From NCBI GenBank assembly GCA_902363045.1, contig CABIYX010000041.1:1-24677 (forward strand): 24,677 nt of DNA, given 5' to 3'. The DNA is from Clostridiales bacterium (GTDB lineage Bacteria > Bacillota > Clostridia > Oscillospirales > Oscillospiraceae). Under the pieces are notes generated by a model. The model saw only the letters and a list, made by a program, of their open reading frames with translations. It made no database searches and had not been told where the DNA came from. Both the position numbers and the translations under genes were made by a program. Below, piece by piece: positions 1 to 6,940 of this stretch (position 1 is the first letter of the stretch; each line of letters opens with the position of its first letter).

Positions 1-31
1 ATAGGTGCGGCTCTTTTTAAATTTTTAACCT

Positions 32-85
32 CACCCGCAGAGCGGGTGGCTATTCCTTTCGCTTCCGCGAAAGTCGCTTAAGCGA
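32..85. repeat. cluster of three short palindromes
   Basis: Three small inverted repeats follow each other: CACCCGC/GCGGGTG (32-38/42-48), TTTCGC/GCGAAA (57-62/67-72) and the self-complementary TCGCTTAAGCGA (74-85). No open frame is convincing here, and the flanking gene to the left is outside the window. They may be the tail of a repeat element or a structured 3' UTR. Function is not known. Confidence 0.3.
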
Positions 86-100
86 GCATAAAACGCAAAA

Positions 101-128
101 CGGGCGTCCCAGCCGGGACGCCCGTTTT
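101..128 (-). terminator. intrinsic terminator of the vanW-DUF2461 operon
   Basis: A perfect 10-bp stem (101-110/115-124) with an AGCC loop is flanked by A4 on the left and T4 on the right. Read on the minus strand it lies about 25 bases after the stop codon of the DUF2461 gene and is followed by TTTTGCGTTTT. It can work in both directions. Confidence 0.8.
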
Positions 129-150
129 CGTTCTTTCTCCTGTTTTCCTG

Positions 151-825
151 TCACATTCCCTCCGGCGTGGGATCCCCCGCCAGGGAAAAGAGGTACTCAT
201 AATAGGGCTTCAAAAAGCGGAAGCCCTGGATCACCTGCTCCGCCAGCTCTGGCTGAAAGAGAAGGCCGCCGCAGTTCTCATCCCGGGAGATGGCGATGCT
301 CTTCCGGTTGTACCATGGGGAGAGCAGACTGCCCGGGTCCCCCTTGGGCCGCTTATACTCCGCCCCCTCCAGCCGGAACTCCGACTTCTCCAGCCGGCGG
401 GCCAGCCGCTCCAGAGGCTTGGGGTCCCGGTCGATCCGGGCCCGCAGCTTAGCCATGGTCAGGGGCGTGGCGTCATACCAGCCCATCCCCATGCTGTAAT
501 ACTCCGGGGCCAGCTCAAAGTAGAACGCCGGCTGACTGACCCACTCCTCCTTTGGCCGCCGCAGGGTGAACCACAGGTGGTCCTTATAGGGGCCCCGCCC
601 GTGGAGCCGCCGGGCGTCCCGGTAGATCCGGGAGACGTGGAGGTTCAGCCCCAGCTTCGGAAACTCCTCCTCCACCGCGGCGTGGACCTGCTCCCCCAGC
701 TCCCGCATGGGGCCGGCCACCAGGGTCAGGTACTCCTCCTTGTGGGCCTCGAACCAGCCGCGCTCATTGTTGAAGCGGATGCCCCACAAAAAGTCCACCG
801 CCTCCTGGGAAAATCCCTGAAACAT
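151..825 (-). CDS. DUF2461 (TIGR02453) family protein
   Basis: A 224-residue protein matching the DUF2461 family from end to end: N-terminal FLWGIRFNNERGWFEAHK, a central SRIYRDARR...GPYKDHLWF block, and a Phe/Tyr-rich C-terminal half (FYFELAPEYYSMGMGWY). The family is widespread in bacteria and its biochemical role is not established. The frame stays open far upstream, but the start at 825 is chosen because AAGGAG lies 8 bases before that ATG and because the upstream part reads antisense-like through vanW. The stop of vanW is only 22 bases away on the same strand, so the two are cotranscribed. There is no signal peptide or membrane segment, so it is likely cytoplasmic. Confidence 0.9.
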   Translation of the reverse strand: MFQGFSQEAVDFLWGIRFNNERGWFEAHKEEYLTLVAGPMRELGEQVHAAVEEEFPKLGLNLHVSRIYRDARRLHGRGPYKDHLWFTLRRPKEEWVSQPAFYFELAPEYYSMGMGWYDATPLTMAKLRARIDRDPKPLERLARRLEKSEFRLEGAEYKRPKGDPGSLLSPWYNRKSIAISRDENCGGLLFQPELAEQVIQGFRFLKPYYEYLFSLAGDPTPEGM

Positions 826-847
826 ACCTTGTCTCCTTCTCTGTGCC

Positions 848-2689
848 TCAAGCATCCTGGGATGGACCGGCCGCCTCCAGATCCTGGGACGGGAGTTCCT
901 CTGTGGGAGGGGTCTCCTGCCCGCCGCCGGACTCCGCCGGGGCCTCTGTCCCCGGATCCTCCAGCGGCGTCTCCGCTCCCGTGTTTTCCGCGGGCGTCTC
1001 CGGTACGGTCTCCGCCGGTGGGGGCGCCTGAACCGGCGGGACACCATTTGGCCAGGTGGCGGGATCTCCATCAGCAGGGTTATACAGGATGGTCTTGGGC
1101 CGCATTTTGTACACGCTCTTCCCCATATCCTGCTTTTCCAACAGATTCCCGTCCCGGTCATAGATATAGCGATAGGTCTGGGCCGACTTTCCGGTGTAGG
1201 GATTCTGCTTGCTGTCCACCTTCGTGGTCCCCTGGGTGATGGATTCATCCGCCTTATACTGGGTGGTGGGGGACACCGTCTCATAGACCGTGCTCTTGGG
1301 CTCGGCCCGGACGCCGTCCACGTTGGTCCCGTAGATCTTGACGTTCAGTTTCCGCTTACCCCCCTGGTCATAGCTGGAGGTGACGATCTTGATGGGGTAG
1401 TCCGTGCTGTTCTCAAAGCGGAAGTCCGTCTGACCGTAGTACACCGTGGCGTCCATGCCCTCCGGCACATAGCCGGTGTTGAAGCGGTGGGCCCGGCGCT
1501 CCACGATCTTCAGGTTCGTATGGAGCACCGCATAGTAGATGGTGGAGGAGGTCTGGCAGATGCCGCCGCCCACCTCGTCTACCGATGCGTCGCCGGAGTA
1601 CACCGGCGCGGCCAGATAGCCCTTGGAGGCGGACCGGCTTCCGGTGGTGTTGTTATAGGAAAACACCTCTCCCGGCATCAGGATCACCCCGTTGCAGGCC
1701 TGGGCCGAGAGCTTCACATTGTGCTTCCGGGCGGAGGAGCCGCTTACATTGGTGGTCCCCTCCCCCAACAGGTCCCGGAACAGCTTGGCCTCCAGGCTCT
1801 GCTTTGTCTCCTCCGGCTGGGTCAGGGTCACCGGGATGGAGAAGGTCTCCCCCTCTCCCGCCTTCTCATAGGCGGCCTTCAGCGCTTCCACGTCAAAGTC
1901 CACGCCCACCACATGGTCGGCGACTGCCCCAGTCTCCCGGGTATACTGGGCGTTCTGAGGCTCTACCGCCACCGCGTCGTGGATGGCCTGGAAGTCCGGC
2001 TCCTGGGGCGGGGTCTCCTGGGGAATCAGAGGATTTTTCACCTCCACGACCCCTTCCATGCCGCTGAACTTCTGTTCCATGGCCCCCTCCACCGCAGACC
2101 AGAGGCTGTCCTGGACCTGGCTGCGGTCGATGGCCTGGCCGGTCTTGCCCTTGGTCATCACCAGGGCCTCCCCATCCAGCTGATAGGCCGCCTCGGTCAC
2201 ACTTCCCCCCGTCTCGGCCTCCACCAGATCCACCAGATCATCCAGCACTGTACAGTCCCATCTGGGGGCGGAGATCTGGTGATCCCGGCCCAGCAGCTGA
2301 CCCAGATAGACCGCGCCGCCGGTCAGGAAGTTTTCCCGGCCCACCGCTCCCGCGGACTCAGCCGCAAATCTCCAGCCATATCCCATCTCCTCCGCGGTGA
2401 TGGACCACAGCTGATCCTCATAGGATACGGCCCCTATGATCTGGCTGCCGTGCTCCGCCATGGCGCCGCTCAAGGCGGTCTCCGCCTCCGCCGCGGTCAT
2501 GCCGGACACATCCAGGCCGGCCACCGACACGTTGGGAAGGATCCGGTCGGATCCGCTCACCCAGGCGCACAGCCCCAGATAGCCCCCCAGCAGCACCGCC
2601 GCGGCAGCCCCTGAAATCATCCATATTTTTTTGTTCTTCGCTCTGCCCTGCTCACCCGCAGGTTCTTTGGAAAGCTCTCTTTTTCCCAT
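848..2689 (-). CDS. VanW family membrane-anchored cell-wall protein
   Basis: A 613-residue protein. A short basic cytoplasmic tail is followed by one membrane segment (about residues 22-44), so most of the protein is outside the cell. Residues about 50-300 resemble the putative peptidoglycan-binding repeats (PF12229) that precede VanW domains. The VanW domain (PF04294) runs about 316-450 and shows FSYNNTTG and VGGGICQTSSTIYYAVL. A G5-like stretch follows (RYIYDRDGNLLEKQ), then a Pro/Glu/Thr-rich tail from about 545 to the end, probably a wall-spanning or disordered linker. The VanW name comes from the vancomycin-resistance cluster, but stand-alone members are common in Clostridia and are not proof of resistance. 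The start at 2689 has GGAG 7 bases upstream. First gene of a two-gene operon with DUF2461. Confidence 0.9.
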   Translation of the reverse strand: MGKRELSKEPAGEQGRAKNKKIWMISGAAAAVLLGGYLGLCAWVSGSDRILPNVSVAGLDVSGMTAAEAETALSGAMAEHGSQIIGAVSYEDQLWSITAEEMGYGWRFAAESAGAVGRENFLTGGAVYLGQLLGRDHQISAPRWDCTVLDDLVDLVEAETGGSVTEAAYQLDGEALVMTKGKTGQAIDRSQVQDSLWSAVEGAMEQKFSGMEGVVEVKNPLIPQETPPQEPDFQAIHDAVAVEPQNAQYTRETGAVADHVVGVDFDVEALKAAYEKAGEGETFSIPVTLTQPEETKQSLEAKLFRDLLGEGTTNVSGSSARKHNVKLSAQACNGVILMPGEVFSYNNTTGSRSASKGYLAAPVYSGDASVDEVGGGICQTSSTIYYAVLHTNLKIVERRAHRFNTGYVPEGMDATVYYGQTDFRFENSTDYPIKIVTSSYDQGGKRKLNVKIYGTNVDGVRAEPKSTVYETVSPTTQYKADESITQGTTKVDSKQNPYTGKSAQTYRYIYDRDGNLLEKQDMGKSVYKMRPKTILYNPADGDPATWPNGVPPVQAPPPAETVPETPAENTGAETPLEDPGTEAPAESGGGQETPPTEELPSQDLEAAGPSQDA

Positions 2690-2919
2690 ACTTCTGCTCC
2701 TTCACGCCGGTGGGCCCGGACTCAGAAAGGCCCCGTGCCGCCGGCGGTGATGTCCCGCTCCCTGTCCGGCCGTTGCCGACCCGAAGCGTCTCTATGTACC
2801 AGGCGCCGTTATCGCACACGCTGAACAAAGCCGCAGGCATGAAAGCCCGCGCCCACCGGGCAGACCGGCGTTGTTCCAGCGCGGAAATCGACCGTTTTAT
2901 GGTTGATTCGGCAGACATT

Positions 2920-2948
2920 ATTATAGCATCGGCGTCCCCTCCTTACAA
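2920..2948 (-). promoter_or_regulatory. sigma-A promoter for vanW-DUF2461
   Basis: On the minus strand TTGTAA (2948-2943), a 17-base spacer and a perfect TATAAT (2925-2920). Confidence 0.65.
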
Positions 2949-2990
2949 TTACAGAACAGTTACAGTCCGCTGAAATTTCCGGAAGAAGCG

Positions 2991-3019
2991 TTTACTTTTC
3001 CGCTTTCATGCGGTATAAT
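2991..3019 (+). promoter_or_regulatory. sigma-A promoter for the XpaC-family gene
   Basis: TTTACT (2991-2996), a 17-base spacer and a perfect TATAAT (3014-3019). The expected start near 3026 leaves a leader of about 135 bases before the gene. Confidence 0.6.
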
Positions 3020-3161
3020 CGTCTCACGCAGACCGGAGAAGGGAGCGCCTCCGGGATTTTCTTCATGGAATTTTAAGAGAAACTCAATCTCTTTTTTGCC
3101 TCTCTCTGATATGATATTCTTATCTTGAGTTTTCATTCTGTTTGGCTGGAGGTCAATGATT

Positions 3162-4331
3162 ATGGAGCATTATTTCGATCAAAATGGCGCGTCCGGCGGC
3201 CCGTCCCGCAAGAACCCTGGCTCCGGTGACCGTGGTTTCTGGGTCGCCGCGGTCCTCTTCCTGTTCTTTTTCCCCCCTGTCGGCATCCTGATGATCGTTG
3301 TAAAGCTGTTGGGCGGGGGCCGCAAAAAAACCAATGTCCGGGGGGAGCACCCCTACTATGCCCAGCAAAATGGCTCGGTGGGGGCCCGTACGGTCCAGAA
3401 CGGGGCCGCCCGGGAGCGCACCCCCTCGGCGCCTGTCTCCAGCCAGGTCCTCACCCGGCTGTCCGTCCAGGCCAGACGTCTTACCGTGATCGGCGGGATC
3501 CTGAGCCTGATTTTCGGCTTCACCTCTGTTTCCGCTCTGGCGGGCAGCCTGTGGATGCTCCCGGACGTGGCCTGGTATCTGGAAGCCACCCTTCCCGTCC
3601 TGTGCTTCTTTTTCGGCAGTCTGGGCTGCCTGTGGGTGGGCCTGCGGAAGCGGAACAAGGTGCGGCGCTGCCGGAAATACCTGGCGATGCTGGGCTCCCG
3701 TACTGTGATCTCCATCAGCGCCCTCTCCTCCGCCCTGGGGACCTCCCCCGCCAAGGTGCGGGATGAGCTGTCCGATATGCTGGACGACGGCCTGTTCCCC
3801 TTGGGGTATCTGGACTACGGAAACGACCGCCTGGTGCTCTCCGGCGAGGGGCTGTCCGATCCTCCCCCCACGCAGCCTGAGCCCCCCAAAGAAGCGCCCG
3901 CAAAGGAGGATCCCCAGGCTGCGGTGCTTCAGGAGATCCGGGCCATCAACAGTCAGATCGACGATCCCAAGCTCAGCCAGCAGATCGACCGCATCGGCGT
4001 CATCACCGCCAAGGTGTTTGAGTACCAGCGCAGCCACCCCCAGAAGTCGCCGCAGCTCCACAGCTTTTTGAGCTATTACCTCCCCACTACCCTGAAGATC
4101 CTTCGGGCCTATGCCCAGCTGGAGGATCAGGAGGTGGAGGGCGAGAACATCTCCGCCGCCATGGAGCGCATCGAAAATATGATGGACAAGGTGGTGGAGG
4201 GCTTCGAGAAGCAGCTGGACCAGCTGTTCCAAGGGGACGCCCTGGACATCACCGCCGATGTGGAGGTGCTGGAGCGGATGCTGGCCAAGGACGGTCTCTC
4301 CAGTCAGGACGGTCTGCATCTGGGCAGCTGA
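3162..4331 (+). CDS. XpaC-family (5-bromo-4-chloroindolyl phosphate hydrolysis) membrane protein
   Basis: About 389 residues. A Gly/Ser-rich N-terminus precedes a hydrophobic hairpin FWVAAVLFLFFFPPVGIL, and two further membrane segments follow in the middle (LTVIGGILSLIFGFTSVSAL and a segment ending CFFFGSLGCLWVG). Then comes a small winged-helix-like stretch (ISISALSSALGTSPAKVRDEL) and a long acidic helical C-terminus resembling the XpaC domain (PF10112), including LHSFLSYYLPTTLKILRAY. In many Firmicutes xpaC lies beside telA; here no telA is seen and the gene has its own promoter and terminator. The true role is unclear and the family name comes from a colony-colour phenotype. Two ATGs compete (3156 and 3162). 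GGAGG at 3148-3152 is 3 bases from the first and 9 from the second, so 3162 is chosen. Confidence 0.8.
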   Translation: MEHYFDQNGASGGPSRKNPGSGDRGFWVAAVLFLFFFPPVGILMIVVKLLGGGRKKTNVRGEHPYYAQQNGSVGARTVQNGAARERTPSAPVSSQVLTRLSVQARRLTVIGGILSLIFGFTSVSALAGSLWMLPDVAWYLEATLPVLCFFFGSLGCLWVGLRKRNKVRRCRKYLAMLGSRTVISISALSSALGTSPAKVRDELSDMLDDGLFPLGYLDYGNDRLVLSGEGLSDPPPTQPEPPKEAPAKEDPQAAVLQEIRAINSQIDDPKLSQQIDRIGVITAKVFEYQRSHPQKSPQLHSFLSYYLPTTLKILRAYAQLEDQEVEGENISAAMERIENMMDKVVEGFEKQLDQLFQGDALDITADVEVLERMLAKDGLSSQDGLHLGS

Positions 4332-4362
4332 ACCCCAATGCTTCCAGTGTACATTTTAAAAT

Positions 4363-4408
4363 ACCGTGCGGCCAGCGCTTTTAGACGCTGGCCGCACGGT
4401 GTTTTTTC
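4363..4408. terminator. strong bidirectional terminator between XpaC gene and folA
   Basis: A perfect 15-bp GC-rich stem (4363-4377/4386-4400) with an 8-base loop is followed by GTTTTTTC on the plus strand and preceded by TTTTAAAAT on the left. It ends the plus-strand XpaC gene and can also end the converging minus-strand thyA-folA transcript. Confidence 0.9.
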
Positions 4409-4473
4409 TAACTTCAGTTCAGCCGCTTATACAATATGCGGCGCTGATGATCCCCCACGCTCCGAGCCATCCG

Positions 4474-4953
4474 TCAGCGGACCCGACGGTAGAACGCATA
4501 GTGAAATTTCAGGCCGTCCTGCTCCAGAGGGGGCTCCTCTTCCGCCAGCTCCCAGTCTGGGTCCCGGTCCAGATCCGGGAATACGACATCCGCCGGAAAG
4601 GCGGCGTGGATCCTGGTGACGTACGCTACATCGCACCAGGGCAGCAGCTGCTTGTATACCGAGGCGCCGCCGATGACAAAGGCGTCTTCCGAGGCGGCAG
4701 ACCGCAGAGCCTCCAGATCCCGAAACACCTCCGCGCCCTCCGGGGCAAAGTCCGGGTCCCGGGACAGGATCAGATTTCTCCGCCCCTTCAGCGGGCGGCC
4801 GCCGGGAAAGGTGGCCAGCGTTTTTCGCCCCAGGATCACCGGATGGCCGGTGGTCAGCGCCCGAAAGCGCTTCAGGTCCTGGGACAGATACACCAGCTGG
4901 TCCCCGTCCCTTCCGATGCCCCAATTCTCGTCCACTGCTACGATCACATTCAT
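4474..4953 (-). CDS. folA: dihydrofolate reductase
   Basis: A 159-residue enzyme that reduces dihydrofolate to tetrahydrofolate with NADPH. Visible family features are the N-terminal MNVIVAVDENWGIGRDG with the substrate-loop acidic residue at about Asp26 (LSQDLKRF), the NADPH block VILGRKTLATFPGGRPL, the NLILSRD strand, and the C-terminal FVIGGASVYKQLLPW with VTRIHAAFPADVVFPDL. Length is normal for chromosomal bacterial DHFR. The start at 4953 is chosen because AAGGAGA lies just upstream; the in-frame ATG 21 bases earlier would overlap that ribosome site. It lies 68 bases after thyA on the same strand. That pairing is functional, because thymidylate synthase turns methylene-THF into DHF, which this enzyme recycles. 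Confidence 0.96.
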   Translation of the reverse strand: MNVIVAVDENWGIGRDGDQLVYLSQDLKRFRALTTGHPVILGRKTLATFPGGRPLKGRRNLILSRDPDFAPEGAEVFRDLEALRSAASEDAFVIGGASVYKQLLPWCDVAYVTRIHAAFPADVVFPDLDRDPDWELAEEEPPLEQDGLKFHYAFYRRVR

Positions 4954-4990
4954 GGCGTTCTCTCCTTGCTCCATCTCCCGTATGGGCGCA

Positions 4991-5023
4991 AATTCCTAAT
5001 TCCTAACTCCTAATTCCTAACTC
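4991..5023. repeat. heptanucleotide tandem repeat
   Basis: Four 7-base units (ATTCCTA, ATTCCTA, ACTCCTA, ATTCCTA; 4992-5019) plus a partial unit fill most of the gap between thyA and folA and touch the thyA stop codon. The array is AT-rich in a GC-rich neighbourhood and would be transcribed as a TAGGAAT-type RNA repeat. Confidence 0.85.
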
Positions 5024-5852
5024 AAACAGCTACCGGGATCTTGTCCTCCAGCGGATGGGCCTGATAGCCCTCCAGCCGGAAGCTGTCCCGGGTGAAGGCA
5101 TAGAAGTCCGTGACGCTCCGGTCCATCCAGAGCTTCGGCGCTTCATAGGGCGTCCGGGCGATCAACTCCTCCACAATGGGCACGTGGCGGTCATAGATGT
5201 GGGCGTCCGCTATGACGTGGACCAGTTCTCCCGCCTCCAGACCGGACACCTGGGCCATCATGTGAAGGAGCACCGCGTACTGCATCACATTCCAGCCGTT
5301 GGCGGTCAGCATATCCTGGGATCTCTGGTTCAGAATCCCGTTCAGAGTGTTCCCGCTGACATTGAAGGTCATGGAGTAAGCACAGGGGTACAGGGCCATC
5401 TCGCTCAGGTCGTGGTGATTATACAGGCTGGTGAGGATGCGGCGGGAGGCGGGGTCGTGCTTCAGATCCCACAGCACCTTGTCCACCTGGTCCATGTCCC
5501 CCTGGGGATAGTGGTGCTTCACCCCCAGCTGATAGCCGTACGCCTTGCCGATGGAGCCCGACTCATCCGCCCAGGCATCCCAGATGTGGCTGTTCAGGTC
5601 ATGGACATTGTTGGACTTCTTCTGCCAGATCCACAGCAGCTCATCCACCGCCGATTTCAGATACTGCTTCCGCACGGTGATGACCGGGAACTCCTCCCGC
5701 AGGTCATAGCGGTTGACCACCCCAAAGAGCTTCACCGTGTGGGCGGGCGTGCCATCCTCCCAGCGGGGCCGGACCTCCCGGTCCGTGTCCCAGACGCCCC
5801 TGCTCAGGATCGCTCTGCAATTCTCAATAAAAACCTGATCGGCATAACTCAT
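5022..5852 (-). CDS. thyA: thymidylate synthase
   Basis: A 276-residue folate-dependent enzyme converting dUMP to dTMP and releasing dihydrofolate. It matches the ThyA family over its full length: the phosphate-binding Arg pair in ASRRILTSLYN (about 137-138), catalytic Cys157 in ALYPCAYSMTFNVSG, the dUMP-binding block NQRSQDMLTANGWNVMQYA, and the conserved HVIADAHIYDRHVP near the C-terminus. It is the classic enzyme, not the flavin-dependent ThyX type. The start at 5852 has GGAGG 10 bases upstream. A sigma-A promoter lies just upstream at 5904-5932. It is the first gene of the thyA-folA operon, with the heptad repeat between the two. Confidence 0.97.
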   Translation of the reverse strand: MSYADQVFIENCRAILSRGVWDTDREVRPRWEDGTPAHTVKLFGVVNRYDLREEFPVITVRKQYLKSAVDELLWIWQKKSNNVHDLNSHIWDAWADESGSIGKAYGYQLGVKHHYPQGDMDQVDKVLWDLKHDPASRRILTSLYNHHDLSEMALYPCAYSMTFNVSGNTLNGILNQRSQDMLTANGWNVMQYAVLLHMMAQVSGLEAGELVHVIADAHIYDRHVPIVEELIARTPYEAPKLWMDRSVTDFYAFTRDSFRLEGYQAHPLEDKIPVAV

Positions 5853-5903
5853 CTATGATCTTCCTCCATCATTCATGCGCTCTGTTCCTGTTTTCAGATA
5901 TTT

Positions 5904-5932
5904 ATTATACAACAGAGAAGGACGGGGCACAA
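5904..5932 (-). promoter_or_regulatory. sigma-A promoter for thyA-folA
   Basis: On the minus strand TTGTGC (5932-5927), a 17-base spacer and TATAAT (5909-5904), about 50 bases before the thyA start. Confidence 0.55.
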
Positions 5933-5987
5933 GCCCCGCCCTCAACCCGTCGAAAAAAGGATCGACTGCCTTTTCCGGCAAACAGAT

Positions 5988-6026
5988 GACTGGGGCGCAA
6001 GCGGCAAAGCCGCTTGCGCCCCAGTC
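5988..6026. terminator. 18-bp hairpin downstream of spoIIID
   Basis: A perfect 18-bp inverted repeat (5988-6005/6009-6026) with an AAA loop lies 2 bases after the spoIIID stop. No good T-run follows on the minus strand, so it may be a weak terminator or an mRNA-stabilising structure separating spoIIID from thyA. Confidence 0.6.
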
Positions 6027-6028
6027 TC

Positions 6029-6277
6029 TCACTCTCCTTTATACTTTTTCCGCGTGGCCAGCCCGCCCCGGATGTGCCGCTCCGCCTTGTTTTCCTCCAA
6101 AACCTGCTTGGCCTGGAGGTACAGGGGCCGGTTGAACGCCGGGAGACGCTCTGACAGGTCCTTATGCACCGTGCTCTTGCTAATCTTGAATTTCTGTGCC
6201 GCAGCGCGCACCGTCGCCTTGTTTTCTATGATGTAAAGGGCCAGCTGACAGGCCCGCTCTTCCATATTCCCTTTCAC
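6029..6277 (-). CDS. spoIIID: sporulation transcription factor SpoIIID
   Basis: An 82-residue DNA-binding protein. In Bacillus and Clostridia SpoIIID acts in the mother cell, switching the sigma-E programme toward sigma-K. The helix-turn-helix is clear: ATVRAAAQKFKISKSTVHKDL at about residues 21-41, followed by the family stretch SERLP and a basic C-terminus (HIRGGLATRKKYKGE) that makes minor-groove contacts in B. subtilis SpoIIID. The start is GTG at 6277, with GGGGGAG 10 bases upstream; this aligns with the known family N-terminus. The ATG at 6265 is the alternative. It is divergent from a ylmC-like gene that is also sporulation-associated. A sigma-E-like -10 (CATATAGT) lies about 40 bases upstream. 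Confidence 0.95.
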   Translation of the reverse strand: MKGNMEERACQLALYIIENKATVRAAAQKFKISKSTVHKDLSERLPAFNRPLYLQAKQVLEENKAERHIRGGLATRKKYKGE

Positions 6278-6315
6278 ACAACAACAACTCCCCCGTGTTT
6301 TGGGTCTGCTGTGCT

Positions 6316-6323
6316 ACTATATG
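6316..6323 (-). promoter_or_regulatory. possible sigma-E -10 element for spoIIID
   Basis: The minus-strand octamer CATATAGT fits the sigma-E -10 form CATAnnnT and sits at a suitable distance before the GTG start. A matching -35 is only weak. The octamer overlaps a tandem 10-mer (ATATGCCGGG twice, 6319-6338). Confidence 0.3.
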
Positions 6324-6407
6324 CCGGGATATGCCGGGATAGAAGGCACACCCAACCGCATAGGACAGCCCCGGGGCGGCATATCTATCCTCGAAGGGGG
6401 CGAGGGA

Positions 6408-6671
6408 ATGCGGACGAGGATCGCGGAGCTGCGTTGGAAGGAAGTGGTGGACGTGCAGAACGGCAGCCGCTTTGGCTATGTGGAGGACCTGGAGGTGGAT
6501 CTGGAGAGCGGACAGGTCCGGGCGCTAGTGCTCCCAGGACGGCGGCGGCTGTTCGGCCTGCTGGGCCGGGAGGAGGACCGCTATATCCCCTGGGACCGGG
6601 TCCGCCGGTTCGGAGAGGACATCATCCTGGTGGAGCAGGAGCCCCGCCCGGCCCGCCGCCGCCGGACATGA
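6408..6671 (+). CDS. YlmC/YmxH family PRC-barrel protein
   Basis: An 87-residue single PRC-barrel protein of the YlmC/YmxH sporulation-associated family. Visible features are the opening IAELRWKEVVDVQNGSRFGYVEDLEVD, a turn region QVRALVLPGRRRLFGLLG, and the closing DRYIPWDRVRRFGEDIILVE, followed by an Arg-rich tail. B. subtilis relatives are found in sporulation gene neighbourhoods, but the molecular role is not known. The start ATG at 6408 has a GAGGG ribosome site a few bases upstream. It is divergent from spoIIID, which supports a sporulation link. The gene ends just before the structured element at 6680-6874. Confidence 0.88.
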   Translation: MRTRIAELRWKEVVDVQNGSRFGYVEDLEVDLESGQVRALVLPGRRRLFGLLGREEDRYIPWDRVRRFGEDIILVEQEPRPARRRRT

Positions 6672-6679
6672 CAGGAGAC

Positions 6680-6874
6680 TGTCGAAAAAGTGGCACAGCC
6701 ACTTTTTCGAGGAAGATTGCACGAAAGCTTTCCCTCGATTTCTTGCGAAATTGTCGGGGAATCTTTCGTGAGAAGTGTCATTTCCGAGGTACATACCCCC
6801 CGGAAATGACGGTATTTCATTTTATTCCGCCGCCTTCGGGCGGCGGAACTCCTTGCAGGAGGGCTTTTTTGACA
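6680..6874. repeat. 195-bp structured element with imperfect terminal inverted repeats (MITE-like)
   Basis: The ends are TGTCGAAAAAG (6680-6690) and CTTTTTTGACA (6864-6874), inverted repeats matching at 10 of 11 positions. Inside are nested hairpins: 13 bp at 6682-6694/6698-6710; an imperfect arm pair CACGAAAG...CTTTCGTG (6720-6734/6756-6770); a perfect 10-bp pair GTCATTTCCG/CGGAAATGAC (6777-6786/6801-6810); a 10-bp UUCG-loop hairpin (6825-6834/6839-6848); and CTCCT/AGGAG with T6 (6849-6870). No coding frame is convincing. It could be a small non-autonomous mobile element, or stacked 3'-UTR hairpins of the ylmC-like gene. Confidence 0.5.
6849..6870 (+). terminator. intrinsic terminator after the ylmC-like gene
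   Basis: A small stem CTCCT/AGGAG (6849-6853/6857-6861) is followed by GGC and six T residues. It sits directly after the UUCG-loop hairpin, which would stabilise the structure. Confidence 0.6.
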
Positions 6875-6880
6875 AGCTGA

Positions 6881-6914
6881 GCGCCCCGCCGGTCCGACAG
6901 GACCGGCGGGGCGC
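6881..6914. terminator. GC-rich hairpin downstream of the symporter gene
   Basis: A perfect 15-bp stem (6881-6895/6900-6914) with a GACA loop, 26 bases past the stop of the minus-strand transporter. There is no adjoining T-run, so termination strength is uncertain. Confidence 0.55.
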
Positions 6915-6940
6915 TTCCAGATGACCGGACACAACTCCGC

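Larger units (their letters stand above)
2690..3161. other. divergent intergenic region (472 bp)
   Basis: This holds the two opposed promoters listed separately (2920-2948 minus, 2991-3019 plus). The minus-strand transcript would carry a roughly 220-base GC-rich 5' UTR before vanW; I recognise no known riboswitch in it. An open minus-strand frame at 2652-2918 begins at the -10 box and has no ribosome site, so it is not called. On the plus side, AAGAGA/TCTCTT (3075-3080/3088-3093) followed by a T-run forms a weak terminator-like hairpin inside the leader of the XpaC gene. Confidence 0.6.

Noticed and set aside
826..1284. N-terminal extension that would fuse DUF2461 to 150 extra residues
   Set aside because: The extension is Arg/Pro-rich, lies out of frame over the vanW gene, and the internal ATG at 825 has a good ribosome site.
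848..2689. Vancomycin resistance locus
   Set aside because: Only a VanW-family protein is present; no vanH, vanA/B-type ligase, vanX or two-component system nearby.
2652..2918. 88-codon minus-strand frame before vanW
   Set aside because: Its start lies at the -10 box, upstream of the expected transcription start, and it overlaps the vanW start with no ribosome site.
3153..4319. 388-codon minus-strand frame opposite the XpaC gene
   Set aside because: Mirror of a GC-rich gene; no promoter or ribosome site, while the plus-strand frame has both and membrane segments.
4991..5023. CRISPR-like array
   Set aside because: Units of 7 bases without spacers; a simple tandem repeat.
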